Assembly (NCBI GenBank): GCA_041650805.1
Contig: JBAZKM010000004.1
Coordinates: 139,819-203,818 of the forward strand
DNA length: 64,000 bases
Origin: Candidatus Omnitrophota bacterium
GTDB lineage: Bacteria > Omnitrophota > Gorgyraeia > 2-01-FULL-45-10
Reading direction: 5' to 3'
The notes under the pieces are model-generated. The model did not search any database. It was not told the DNA's origin and worked only from the letters and a program-made list of their open reading frames with translations. Positions 35,159 to 43,424 of this stretch are shown here, piece after piece. The position numbers were made by a program, and so were the translations under genes. Each line of letters opens with the position of its first letter. Position 1 is the stretch's first letter.

Positions 35159-35164
35159 AAATTT

Positions 35165-35214
35165 AGCTTTCAGCTGTCAGTCATCAGCCGTCAGCTAAAA
35201 ATTAAAAAAGCTGA
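35165..35214. repeat. Heptamer family B element directly upstream of xseA
   Basis: Left arm AGCTTTC, AGCTGTC, AGTCATC, AGCCGTC, AGCT, an A/T loop, then a truncated right arm AGCTGA that ends one base before the xseA ATG. It therefore occupies the whole translation-initiation region of xseA, which has no recognisable Shine-Dalgarno. Confidence 0.8.
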
Positions 35215-35215
35215 T

Positions 35216-36436
35216 ATGCAAAACGACCAGCGCGAGAAGCACATATATACCGTTGGGGAGATCACGAAATATATACGTGTGATCCTGGAAGATTCCTTCC
35301 CGGGCGTATGGATCGAAGGCGAGATATCAAACTATACGTTCCACTCATCCGGCCATATGTACTTCAGCCTGCGCGATCCTAATGCCGTGATCAAGTGCGC
35401 GATGTTCAAGCGCTCCAACGAGAAGCTCAAGTTCAAGCCGAAGGACGGGATGAAGGTCATCGTATTCGGTTCCGTGAGCGTTTACGAGGCAAGAGGCGAT
35501 TACCAGATAATAGTCGAAGAGATAGAACCGAAGGGTATAGGTGCCCTGCAGCTTCAGTTCCAGCAGCTTAAGGAAAGGCTCGCGAAAGAGGGCCTCTTCG
35601 ATGAGCGGCACAAAGTCCCGATCCCGTTCCTCCCTACAAGGATAGGTATCGTGACCAGCCCTACAGGCGCCGCGATACGGGATATATTGAATATTGCAAG
35701 ACGCCGTTTCTCAAACGTCGAGATAATAATAAATCCCGTTAAAGTCCAGGGCCAGGATGCCAGGGAAGAGATCTCCCGCGCTATACGGCAGTTCAACGAG
35801 CTGAAAGATATAAACATAGACGTCATGATTGTGACGCGCGGCGGCGGCAGTCTGGAAGACCTGTGGCCGTTCAACGAAGAGATCGTGGCGAGAGCCATTT
35901 ACGATTCCGGGATCCCGGTAATAAGCGCCGTGGGGCATGAGATCGACTACACCATCTCCGATTTCGTTGCCGACTTCAGGGCGCCTACGCCCTCAGCCGC
36001 GGCCGAGCTCGTTATTCCCAGGAAAGAGGACCTTACGAACACCATCGTTTCGTCCGTTACAAGATTAAAGAACGCGCTTGTCTCAAAGATAAACATCCTC
36101 GGAGAGAAGTTGTCGACCCTGAAAGACAGTTATATACTGAAACAGCCGCTCAACCTCGTGACGCAGTACGAGCAGAGGATAGACGATCTCCGAAAAGGGC
36201 TTGCGCTCAGGATAGGTCATGTAGCAGATATGAAGCGCGAGAGCTTTAATTCTCTTACGGGCAAACTTGATGCGCTGAGCCCGCTTGCAATATTGAGCAG
36301 GGGATACAGCATAACTACCCGTTTCCCGGACGATGCTATCATAAAGGATACCGCCTCGCTCAAGAGCGGCGACCGCGTCAGGACGCAGCTCGGTAAGGGT
36401 AAGTTTATTAGCAGAGTTGAGCAGACAGAAAAATAG
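35216..36436 (+). CDS. xseA: Exodeoxyribonuclease VII large subunit
   Basis: The 406-residue subunit opens with an OB-fold (YTVGEITKYIRVILEDSFPGVWIEGEISNY...GHMYFSLRD) and has the catalytic core ALQLQFQQLKERLAKEGLFD, LPTRIGIVTSPTGAAIRDI, VTRGGGSLEDLWPFNEE and SAVGHEIDYTISDFVADFRAPTPSAAAE. It pairs with XseB to degrade single-stranded DNA. No ribosome site is seen; the start sits against repeat element 35165-35214. The TAG stop overlaps repeat element 36436. Confidence 0.95.
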   Translation: MQNDQREKHIYTVGEITKYIRVILEDSFPGVWIEGEISNYTFHSSGHMYFSLRDPNAVIKCAMFKRSNEKLKFKPKDGMKVIVFGSVSVYEARGDYQIIVEEIEPKGIGALQLQFQQLKERLAKEGLFDERHKVPIPFLPTRIGIVTSPTGAAIRDILNIARRRFSNVEIIINPVKVQGQDAREEISRAIRQFNELKDINIDVMIVTRGGGSLEDLWPFNEEIVARAIYDSGIPVISAVGHEIDYTISDFVADFRAPTPSAAAELVIPRKEDLTNTIVSSVTRLKNALVSKINILGEKLSTLKDSYILKQPLNLVTQYEQRIDDLRKGLALRIGHVADMKRESFNSLTGKLDALSPLAILSRGYSITTRFPDDAIIKDTASLKSGDRVRTQLGKGKFISRVEQTEK

Positions 36437-36483
36437 TTCACGGTAAAGAGTATCTGTGGACCATGGACCGTCGACTATGGACT
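36436..36483. repeat. Heptamer family A element between xseA and xseB
   Basis: A shortened left arm (GTTCACGGT) is followed by the shared loop AAAGAGTAT and a right arm CTGTGGAC, CATGGAC, CGTCGAC, TATGGACT. It begins on the last base of the xseA TAG stop. The 28 bases from CACGG through the first right-arm units match the element at 34293. Confidence 0.8.
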
Positions 36484-36510
36484 AATGAAGCGATTATACG
36501 GAGGAACGTT

Positions 36511-36801
36511 ATGGCCGAAATGAAGTTCGAAGAGGCGCTGAAGAAGCTGGAGCGGATAGTCGACGACCTGGAAGGCGGGAACCTCTCGCTCGATGACGCG
36601 CTTGAGAAGTACGGAGAGGGGATACGCCTCTCGAAGTTATGCGCCAAAAAACTTGAAGTTGCGAAGAAGAAAGTCGAGATACTCCTTAAATCAGAGGACG
36701 GGACTGCGGAGCTTGCGCCTTTCGATGAAAGGTCGGCCGAGGAGGCCAAGGCCTCCCCGGAACCGAAGAGGAAAAAGACGAAGGAGGGAGACCTCTTTTG
36801 A
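36511..36801 (+). CDS. xseB: Exodeoxyribonuclease VII small subunit
   Basis: The 96-residue protein begins MKFEEALKKLERIVDDLEGG after MAE and continues LSLDDALEKYGEGIRLSK, the XseB signature of helical subunits that bind XseA. The last 30 residues are a charged Lys/Glu tail. Start ATG 36511 follows GGAGG; the frame extends upstream but only through the repeat. It overlaps ispA by 4 bases. Confidence 0.9.
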   Translation: MAEMKFEEALKKLERIVDDLEGGNLSLDDALEKYGEGIRLSKLCAKKLEVAKKKVEILLKSEDGTAELAPFDERSAEEAKASPEPKRKKTKEGDLF

Positions 36802-37619
36802 GCGGACTGGAGAAGCATCTTGCCGGCATACGCGCCTCGATCGATAAGAAACTCGATCGATATCTCCCCTCCGGGAGAGAGGGGCCGGCCGTCATCCACA
36901 GGGCGATGCGATACAGCGTCCTGGGAAGCGGCAAGAGGATAAGGCCTATACTCGCGATAGAAGCTTCTAAGGCATGCGGCGGTACGGCAGGCGATGTAAT
37001 GCCTGTGGCCTGTGCCCTGGAGCTGGTACACGCTTACTCGCTGGTCCACGATGACCTGCCTGCCATGGATGACGATGATTACAGGCGCGGCAGACCGTCA
37101 TGCCATAAGGTATTCGGCGAGGCCAACGCTATACTGGCAGGCGACGCGCTCCTGACGCTGGCATTCGGTATAATAGCAAAATACGCAAAACCAAAAACAG
37201 GCATACCGGCGATAGGGGAGCTGGCCGAAGCCATAGGTACGAAGGGCATGGTGGGAGGCCAGGTCATCGACCTTGAGTATAAGGACAGAGATAAGAGCGA
37301 AAAGGTCCTGGATAATATAAACCGCCTGAAGACATCCAGGCTTTTCGAGGCGTCTGCCAGACTCGGGGCGATAGCCGCCGCGGCAGATCCGGAAAAGACC
37401 GCCTCCCTCACCCGTTTCGGTAAATTTTTCGGCCTTGCATTTCAGGCGGTCGATGACCTTATGGACGGCGACTCCTGCCCCGGAGGCGCTGAAGGCGTAA
37501 GGGGTCGTCGCGAAGCCGGACTTCTTATGGAGGAAGGGAAAAGGGCGATCGATATATTCGGCAGAAAAGGCAGGATGTTGAAAGATATCGCCGATCACAT
37601 ATTGCACAGAAAGAGATAG
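36798..37619 (+). CDS. ispA: Short-chain polyprenyl diphosphate synthase (FPP/GPP type)
   Basis: The 273-residue prenyltransferase has the first Asp-rich motif in SLVHDDLPAMDDDDYRRGRPSCH, the GDALLTLAF segment, KGMVGGQVIDLE and a second Asp-rich motif in FQAVDDLMD. It condenses IPP with DMAPP to FPP. TTG start with GGAGGGAG eight bases ahead. The gene order xseA-xseB-ispA-dxs is standard. It overlaps dxs by one base. Confidence 0.9.
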   Translation: MSGLEKHLAGIRASIDKKLDRYLPSGREGPAVIHRAMRYSVLGSGKRIRPILAIEASKACGGTAGDVMPVACALELVHAYSLVHDDLPAMDDDDYRRGRPSCHKVFGEANAILAGDALLTLAFGIIAKYAKPKTGIPAIGELAEAIGTKGMVGGQVIDLEYKDRDKSEKVLDNINRLKTSRLFEASARLGAIAAAADPEKTASLTRFGKFFGLAFQAVDDLMDGDSCPGGAEGVRGRREAGLLMEEGKRAIDIFGRKGRMLKDIADHILHRKR

Positions 37620-39529
37620 TGCCCGGGATAGCCATGCAAAGATCCATAGATGCCATACATGAACCGGTAGACCTGAGGAGATTTAAGCTGACCGACCTTC
37701 CCAGGGTAGCCGCAGAAATACGGCAGGAGATCATAAATACGGTCTCAAAGACAGGCGGGCACCTGGCGCCCTCTCTTGGCGTCGTCGAGCTTGCCATAGC
37801 GATCCACTACGCCTTTGATACTCCCAGGGACGTCGTGCTGTGGGACGTCGGCCATCAGGCGTATGCCCACAAGATACTTACCGGCCGGCTCAAAAAATTC
37901 CCGACGCTCCGGCAGCTGGGAGGATTGAGCGGCTTTCCAAATAAAGAAGAGAGCCCGGCGCATGACCTCTTTACCTGCGGTCACAGCTCCACCTCCATAT
38001 CTACGGCCCTCGGGCTCGCCGCCGCCCGCGACCTCTCCAACGAGAATTATAAGGTGATCTCCGTGATAGGCGATGCCTCCCTTGCCGGCGGCATGGCATT
38101 CGAGGCGCTTAACCACGCAGGCCATACAAAGAAAGATTTCATAGTCATACTTAATGACAACGAACTCTCTATATCTCAAAGCGTCGGCGCGCTGAGCAAG
38201 TACCTTAACAGGATCATAACGAACCCGGCTTATAACAAGATCAGGACCGATGTGGAGAAGGTGCTGAAGCGTATCCCGCGTTTCGGTTTCAGGGCTTACA
38301 GGGCGGCCCGGCGTCTCGAGGAGGGGCTTAAGAACCTTCTGGTCCCGGGTATGCTCTTTGAGGAGATGGGGTTCAGGTATTTCGGCCCCATCGACGGTCA
38401 CAACATCGCGCAGCTCGTGTTGACGTTCAGGAACCTCATAGGTCTTGATGAGCCCATCCTGATACATGTCGTTACAAAGAAGGGAAAGGGTTACAGGTTC
38501 GCGGAAGAGCGTCCCAGCGATTTTCACGGCACCGGGCCTTTCAATGTCGAGACGGGCGAAAAGGTGAACCCCGGCGGGACCGTGACCTTCACCGAGGCCT
38601 TCGGCGAAAAGATCGCCGAGCTGGCCGCCAAAGATGAGAGGATAGTCGGTATAAGCGCGGCCATGGTGGACGGGACGGGGTTGCAGAAGTTCGCCGAGAG
38701 CTTCCCGGAACGTTTTTTCGACGTGGGCATTTCGGAGGAACACGCGGTGGGGTTGAGCGCGGGGCTTGCGAGGAACGGCTTCAAGCCGGTCGTGGCGGTA
38801 TACTCCACATTCCTCCAGCGCGGCTACGACCAGATCGTCCACGACATATGCCTTCAAAACTTGCCGGTAGTATTCTGCCTGGACAGGGCCGGGCTGGTAG
38901 GGGAGGACGGGCCTACCCACCACGGCCTCTTCGACATAGCATATCTGAGGCATATACCCAATATAGTCTTCATGGCGCCCAAAGACGCCAGAGAGCTTCA
39001 GGGCATGGTTGAGCTTGCGTTATCCCTCAATAAACCGGTAGCCATACGATATCCTAAAGGGGGCGGCGCCGATGTCCTGCCCGAGACGACGGCGCAGGAA
39101 AAGGGCGATCCGCGCATTGAAGTGGGGAAGGCCCAGGTGCTCAGGAGAGGGAAGGACGTAGCTATAATCTCGATAGGTAATATGGCGCGGATGGCTATGG
39201 ATACGGCCAAGGCCCTGGCGGCAAAACGGAAGATAGAGGCAACGGTGATCAACGCCAGGTTCATAAAACCGCTCGATGGGGAGATGCTGGAAAACATCTC
39301 CAGGGAGATAAAAAGGATCGTTACCATAGAAGAAGGGGTGCTCGAAGGCGGGTTCGGGAGCGCCGTCCTTGAATTTATAGAGCGGGAGGGCATAAAGGGC
39401 GTAAAGGTGAGGCGCATAGGCCTTCCCGGCCGGTTCATCGAGCACGGCAAAAAGAGCGAACTCTTCCTAAAGTATAACTTGACACCCGATGCCATTTGCG
39501 ATGTAATTATTAATGAGGTAATGGGATAG
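37619..39529 (+). CDS. dxs: 1-deoxy-D-xylulose-5-phosphate synthase
   Basis: The 636-residue TPP enzyme makes DXP from pyruvate and glyceraldehyde 3-phosphate. Seen in order: RQEIINTVSKTGGHLAPSLG, LWDVGHQAYAHKILTGR, FTCGHSSTSIS, VIGDASLAGGMAFEALNHAG (TPP site, GDA in place of GDG), FRYFGPIDGHN and GLVGEDGPTHHGLFDIA in the second half. Start may be GTG 37619 or ATG 37634. It sits next to ispA, so the window holds the first and a late step of isoprenoid precursor synthesis. Confidence 0.95.
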   Translation: MPGIAMQRSIDAIHEPVDLRRFKLTDLPRVAAEIRQEIINTVSKTGGHLAPSLGVVELAIAIHYAFDTPRDVVLWDVGHQAYAHKILTGRLKKFPTLRQLGGLSGFPNKEESPAHDLFTCGHSSTSISTALGLAAARDLSNENYKVISVIGDASLAGGMAFEALNHAGHTKKDFIVILNDNELSISQSVGALSKYLNRIITNPAYNKIRTDVEKVLKRIPRFGFRAYRAARRLEEGLKNLLVPGMLFEEMGFRYFGPIDGHNIAQLVLTFRNLIGLDEPILIHVVTKKGKGYRFAEERPSDFHGTGPFNVETGEKVNPGGTVTFTEAFGEKIAELAAKDERIVGISAAMVDGTGLQKFAESFPERFFDVGISEEHAVGLSAGLARNGFKPVVAVYSTFLQRGYDQIVHDICLQNLPVVFCLDRAGLVGEDGPTHHGLFDIAYLRHIPNIVFMAPKDARELQGMVELALSLNKPVAIRYPKGGGADVLPETTAQEKGDPRIEVGKAQVLRRGKDVAIISIGNMARMAMDTAKALAAKRKIEATVINARFIKPLDGEMLENISREIKRIVTIEEGVLEGGFGSAVLEFIEREGIKGVKVRRIGLPGRFIEHGKKSELFLKYNLTPDAICDVIINEVMG

Positions 39530-39534
39530 GGAAT

Positions 39535-39738
39535 ATGCCGAAAGTAAAGATAGATAAAGCAAGGTGCAAGGGGTGTTATCTTTGCGTCGTCAACTGCCCG
39601 AAGGGTCTCATAAAGATATCGGGTGAGACGAACCCGAAGGGTGTAAAGCCGGCCGTCTTTGCGGGCGGCGGGAAATGTTCCGGGTGCGCGATGTGCGCCA
39701 TAATATGCCCGGATTGCGGGATAGTCATATACAAATAG
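39535..39738 (+). CDS. 2-oxoacid:ferredoxin oxidoreductase delta (2x4Fe-4S ferredoxin) subunit
   Basis: In 67 residues there are two CxxCxxCxxxC clusters (C11, C14, C17, C21 and C48, C51, C54, C58), plus GGGKCSGCAMC. It is the electron-transfer subunit of the four-subunit oxidoreductase encoded by the next three genes. The start codon is 5 bases after dxs. Confidence 0.9.
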   Translation: MPKVKIDKARCKGCYLCVVNCPKGLIKISGETNPKGVKPAVFAGGGKCSGCAMCAIICPDCGIVIYK

Positions 39739-39743
39739 CCACC

Positions 39744-40796
39744 ATGACTAAAAAAATATTGATGTGCGGTAATGATGCGTGCGGGGAAGGGGCGGTCCTG
39801 GCGGGGTGCACCTTTTACGCCGGTTATCCCATAACGCCGCAGAACGAGCTGACCGCCTATATGTCAAAACGGCTCACAGAGCTTGGCAGGACGTTCATAC
39901 AGGCAGAGTCGGAACTCGCGGCCGTCAATATGGTATTCGGCGCGTCCGCGGCAGGAGCGAGGGCCATGACCTCTTCTTCGAGCCCGGGGATAAGTTTGAA
40001 ACAGGAGGGCATATCGTATATGGCCGGTTGTGAACTGCCGGCGGTCATAGTAAATATGCAGAGGGGCGGCCCCGGTCTGGGGAATATCGCGCCGGCGCAG
40101 AGCGACTACTTCCAGGCGGTCAAGGGCGGAGGCCACGGAGATTATAAGACGGTGGTCCTGGCGCCGTCGTCGGTCCAGGAGATCCTCGATTACACATATC
40201 TCGCATTCGACATAGCCGACAGGTACCGCAATCCCGCTTTCATCCTGGGGGACGGGCTTCTCGGACAGATGATGGAGCCGGTTGTTATAGGGTCCACGGT
40301 CCACAGTCCGCAGTCCATAGCTAAGCCGTGGGCGCTGACCGGATGCAAGGGCAGGAAGCCGAACATGATACGCTCGCTCTTTTTAGGGGAAGGGGCCCTC
40401 GAGGAGCACAATAAAAAATTGCAGGAAAAGTTTAAAATAATAAAAGGATCGGAAACGAGGGCCGAGGCGTTCAATCTAAAAGAGAGCGATATAATCCTTG
40501 TGGCGTACGGTTCTGTTGCCAGGATAGCAAAGGCCGCCATGAACATCGCCAGGTCCCGCGGCATCAAGGCAGGATTGATAAGGCCGATCACCCTCTGGCC
40601 CTTTCCGGAGAAAGTGATACGCGACGCCGCGGATAAAGCGAAACGCTTCCTGGTCGTCGAGATGAGCTCCGGCCAGATGGTGGAGGACGTGCGGCTTGCT
40701 GTTAACGGCAGGGCCGAAGTCGATTTCTACGGCAGGATGGGCGGCGGTATACCGACGGAGGAAGAGATCGCGTCGGTAATAGAGAAGGTCGTATGA
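39744..40796 (+). CDS. 2-oxoacid:ferredoxin oxidoreductase alpha subunit (VorB/KorA-like)
   Basis: The 350-residue pyrimidine-binding subunit starts at ATG 39744 and shows GEGAVLAGCTFYAGYPITPQNEL, FIQAESELAAVNMVFGASAAGAR, TSSSSPGISLKQEG and NMQRGGPGLGN. It decarboxylates 2-ketoacyl substrate with the TPP subunit to acyl-CoA, reducing ferredoxin. Branched-chain, 2-oxoglutarate or indolepyruvate types cannot be separated by eye. Residues around 183-193 (GSTVHSPQSIA) are encoded by a family A heptamer repeat that fills the linker before KPWALTG without breaking the frame. It overlaps the beta subunit by 4 bases. Confidence 0.9.
   Translation: MTKKILMCGNDACGEGAVLAGCTFYAGYPITPQNELTAYMSKRLTELGRTFIQAESELAAVNMVFGASAAGARAMTSSSSPGISLKQEGISYMAGCELPAVIVNMQRGGPGLGNIAPAQSDYFQAVKGGGHGDYKTVVLAPSSVQEILDYTYLAFDIADRYRNPAFILGDGLLGQMMEPVVIGSTVHSPQSIAKPWALTGCKGRKPNMIRSLFLGEGALEEHNKKLQEKFKIIKGSETRAEAFNLKESDIILVAYGSVARIAKAAMNIARSRGIKAGLIRPITLWPFPEKVIRDAADKAKRFLVVEMSSGQMVEDVRLAVNGRAEVDFYGRMGGGIPTEEEIASVIEKVV
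40292..40321. repeat. Heptamer family A repeat inside the alpha-subunit reading frame
   Basis: Four 7-mers, GTCCACG, GTCCACA, GTCCGCA and GTCCATA, followed by GC, lie within the coding sequence of the oxidoreductase alpha subunit. It is the left-arm half of the family A element; no right arm is present. The reading frame is kept. Confidence 0.85.
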
Positions 40797-41572
40797 AAAA
40801 GAGCAAGAAGAGGGTCCGCGGGTTAAAACCCGCCGACAACGGATCGATCTTTACCCGTCCGGAAAGTTTACGTGACGCAGAAAATCACTACTGCGCCGGC
40901 TGCGGCCACGGGATCGTCCACCGCCTGATATGCGAGGTGATAGACGAGCTCGGTATACGCGAGAAGACGATCGGTATCGCTCCCGTAGGTTGCGCAGTCA
41001 TCGCCTACGATTACTGGGACTTCGACGTTGCTGAAGCGGCGCACGGCCGAACGCCGGCCGTTGCCACCGGCATAAAACGCGTGCTCCCCGAAAATATCGT
41101 CTTCTCCTACCAGGGTGACGGCGACCTCGCCGCCATCGGGACCGCAGAGATCATACATACCGCGAACCGCGGGGAGAATATCAGTGTCATATTCGTCAAT
41201 AACGGCGTTTACGGCATGACAGGCGGACAGATGGCGCCTACAACGCTCGTTGGACAGAAGACGGCCACGACTATGCAGGGAAGGAATTTAAAACGGGACG
41301 GCTATCCGCTGAAGATACTTGAGATGCTTGCGGTGCTCCCGGGCGCCAAATATCTGGAGCGGGTTTCCGTGCAATCATCGCTTGAGACGGTGAGGGCCAA
41401 ACGCGCCATTGCGAAGTCATTCAAGACACAGATAGAGAAGAGAGGATTTTCGATGGTTGAGGTGCTTTCGATGTGCCCGACCTATTGGGGCATGACCCCT
41501 ATAAAGGCGGCCGAAAGGATAAAGGAAGAGATCGTGCCTTTCTACCCGATAGGCGTGGTGAAGAGCTACTGA
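40793..41572 (+). CDS. 2-oxoacid:ferredoxin oxidoreductase beta (TPP) subunit
   Basis: The 259-residue subunit binds TPP through YQGDGDLAAIG and FVNNGVYGMTGGQ (GDG-N26-NN-type motif), and has ENHYCAGCGHGIVHR with cysteines for the proximal cluster, and GIAPVGCAV. It catalyses ketoacid decarboxylation with the alpha subunit. It overlaps alpha by 4 bases and gamma by 1 base, in the order delta-alpha-beta-gamma. Confidence 0.95.
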   Translation: MKKSKKRVRGLKPADNGSIFTRPESLRDAENHYCAGCGHGIVHRLICEVIDELGIREKTIGIAPVGCAVIAYDYWDFDVAEAAHGRTPAVATGIKRVLPENIVFSYQGDGDLAAIGTAEIIHTANRGENISVIFVNNGVYGMTGGQMAPTTLVGQKTATTMQGRNLKRDGYPLKILEMLAVLPGAKYLERVSVQSSLETVRAKRAIAKSFKTQIEKRGFSMVEVLSMCPTYWGMTPIKAAERIKEEIVPFYPIGVVKSY

Positions 41573-42123
41573 TGAAAAAAGATACCGGACATCATTGCGA
41601 AGAGGTCTTCTTTGCCGGTTTCGGCGGACAGGGGATCATGTTCATGGGAAAGCTCCTTGCGCAGGCCGGCCTTATCGCCGGAAGACACGTTACCTGGATG
41701 CCGTCTTACGGAGCAGAGGTGAGGGGCGGCACGGCATACTCTATGACGAAGATATCGGACCGCGAGATAGCAAGCCCCGTCATAACCCGGCCCACCGTCC
41801 TCGTTGCCATGAACAGGCCTTCCCTGGTAAAGTATGCGGGAAAGGTGCGGGATGGCGGCATGGTCATAGTGAATACCTCGCTCGTCGGCCATTTTCCGAA
41901 GAGGAAAGGGATAACCACCGTAAATATCCCGCTTCTGGAAATGGCATCGAAGCTGGGAGACGCGCGTTGCGCCAACATGATAGCCCTGGGCGCGCTGCTG
42001 AAGAGGCTGAAGGTGTTGCCGCTGAAAGACGCAGTCGCCGCCCTTAAGGAAATATTAAAGGGCAAAGAAGAGCTTTTCGCGATGAACAAAAAGGCCATAG
42101 AGAAGGGATACGCATCCGTATAA
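41572..42123 (+). CDS. 2-oxoacid:ferredoxin oxidoreductase gamma subunit
   Basis: Start ATG 41572 gives a 183-residue CoA-binding subunit: VFFAGFGGQGIMFMGKLLAQAG, the GAEVRGGTAYSMTKISD loop and ITRPTVLVAMNRPSL are hallmarks of the gamma domain. It completes the four-subunit complex. Read through from the beta subunit with a 1-base overlap. gltX follows 9 bases later. Confidence 0.95.
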   Translation: MKKDTGHHCEEVFFAGFGGQGIMFMGKLLAQAGLIAGRHVTWMPSYGAEVRGGTAYSMTKISDREIASPVITRPTVLVAMNRPSLVKYAGKVRDGGMVIVNTSLVGHFPKRKGITTVNIPLLEMASKLGDARCANMIALGALLKRLKVLPLKDAVAALKEILKGKEELFAMNKKAIEKGYASV

Positions 42124-42132
42124 GGTGATAAA

Positions 42133-43413
42133 ATGGTAAGAGTACGTTTCGCCCCGAGCCCCACGGGGTATCTTCATATAGGGAGCGCGCGGACCGCACT
42201 CTTCAACTGGCTATATGCCCGCCATTACGGCGGCAAACTTCTCCTGCGCATCGAAGATACCGACCGCACCCGTTCCGAAAAACGCTACCTGGAAGAGATC
42301 ATAACCGACCTTGGATGGCTTGGCATCGCCTGGGACGAGGAGCCGATCAGCCAGAGCGGACGTTTTGACATATACCGCAAAGCCGCCGAAGACCTGGTCC
42401 GTTCAGGCAAGGGGTACCGCGAAGGAGAGGCCTATATATTCAAGGTCGAAGAAGGCAGGACCATCGAAGTCGATGACATGATCCACGGGAAGGTCACCTT
42501 CAATACCGGCGATATAAAAGACCAGGTGATGATCAAGTCAGACGGCTCTCCGGCATACAATTTCTGCTGTGTAATAGACGACGCGTTCCTCAGGATCACG
42601 CATATCATACGCGGCGACGATCATCTCTCCAATACCCCGAAACAGATACTCTTCTACGAAGCGCTGGGCATCAAACCGCCGGTATTCGGCCACATGCCGC
42701 TCATAATGGGCGCTGACGGCGCCAAGCTCTCCAAGCGCCACGGCGGTGTATCGGTAGAGGAGTATAAACGCGACGGGTTCCTGCCGGAAGCGCTTGTCAA
42801 CTACCTGCTCCTGCTGGGGTGGTCGCCCGGCGGAGACAGGGAGATGATCCCGCTTGCGGAAGCGGTACGGCTCTTTGACCCGAAAGACATGAAGGGGGTC
42901 CAAGCGAAGTTCGACCTTCAGAAGCTGCGCTGGATGAACGGGGAATATATCGCCGGGAAGACGGACGCCGAACTCCTGCCTCTGATACGCAAGCAGGCGG
43001 CGGATGCAGGCGCTGTCGCCTCATCACCCGATGACCTGCTTCTCAAGGTTATAGGCCTTTATAAGATAAGGATAAAGACGCTCGCCGAGTTCATCCCGAT
43101 GACCGAATGTTTCTTCACCGATGCATATACGGTCGATGAGAAGGGTGTCCAGAAGTATCTCTCTTCCGGCGCCGGTAAGGACGTGCTACGCAAATTTGCC
43201 GGACGGCTTGAACGGCTCGATCGATTTTCTCACGAAGAGATAGAGAAGACCTGCCGTGACATGGCCGAAGAGAGCGGCCTCAAGGCGGGCGCTATAATCC
43301 ATCCGGCGCGGATCGCCATAAGCGGCAACACCGCCGGCGCCGGCCTTTTCGAGATGATGGAAGTGCTGGGGAAGGCGAAGGTCCTCGAAAGGATGCGCAG
43401 GGCATCCGCGTAA
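42133..43413 (+). CDS. gltX: Glutamyl-tRNA synthetase, compact form
   Basis: Class I synthetase with [16 protein letters not shown] (HIGH motif), [14 protein letters not shown], and [10 protein letters not shown] (KMSKS motif, near residue 198). It charges tRNA-Glu, whose gene lies 2.3 kb downstream. At 426 residues it is about 45 shorter than usual: between LVRSGKGYR and IFKVEEG the EELE...RYDGRCR segment of the acceptor-binding insertion is replaced by four residues (EGEA). The catalytic motifs and C-terminal anticodon-binding region are present. glnS directly follows, which suggests the enzyme need not charge tRNA-Gln. Confidence 0.92.
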   Translation: MVRVRFAPSPTGYLHIGSARTALFNWLYARHYGGKLLLRIEDTDRTRSEKRYLEEIITDLGWLGIAWDEEPISQSGRFDIYRKAAEDLVRSGKGYREGEAYIFKVEEGRTIEVDDMIHGKVTFNTGDIKDQVMIKSDGSPAYNFCCVIDDAFLRITHIIRGDDHLSNTPKQILFYEALGIKPPVFGHMPLIMGADGAKLSKRHGGVSVEEYKRDGFLPEALVNYLLLLGWSPGGDREMIPLAEAVRLFDPKDMKGVQAKFDLQKLRWMNGEYIAGKTDAELLPLIRKQAADAGAVASSPDDLLLKVIGLYKIRIKTLAEFIPMTECFFTDAYTVDEKGVQKYLSSGAGKDVLRKFAGRLERLDRFSHEEIEKTCRDMAEESGLKAGAIIHPARIAISGNTAGAGLFEMMEVLGKAKVLERMRRASA

Positions 43414-43424
43414 GGTCATACCAA

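Noticed and set aside
31574..36483. Heptamer arrays as a CRISPR array
   Set aside because: Units are contiguous 7-mers without spacers, arranged as inverted arms, and no cas genes are present.
37745..38953. 402-codon antisense frame opposite dxs
   Set aside because: dxs motifs cover the whole + strand segment; the antisense protein has no domain and no start signals.
37619..39529. Inactivated dxs because of GDA in place of GDG
   Set aside because: All other catalytic and substrate motifs are intact and Ala at this position occurs in functional TPP enzymes.
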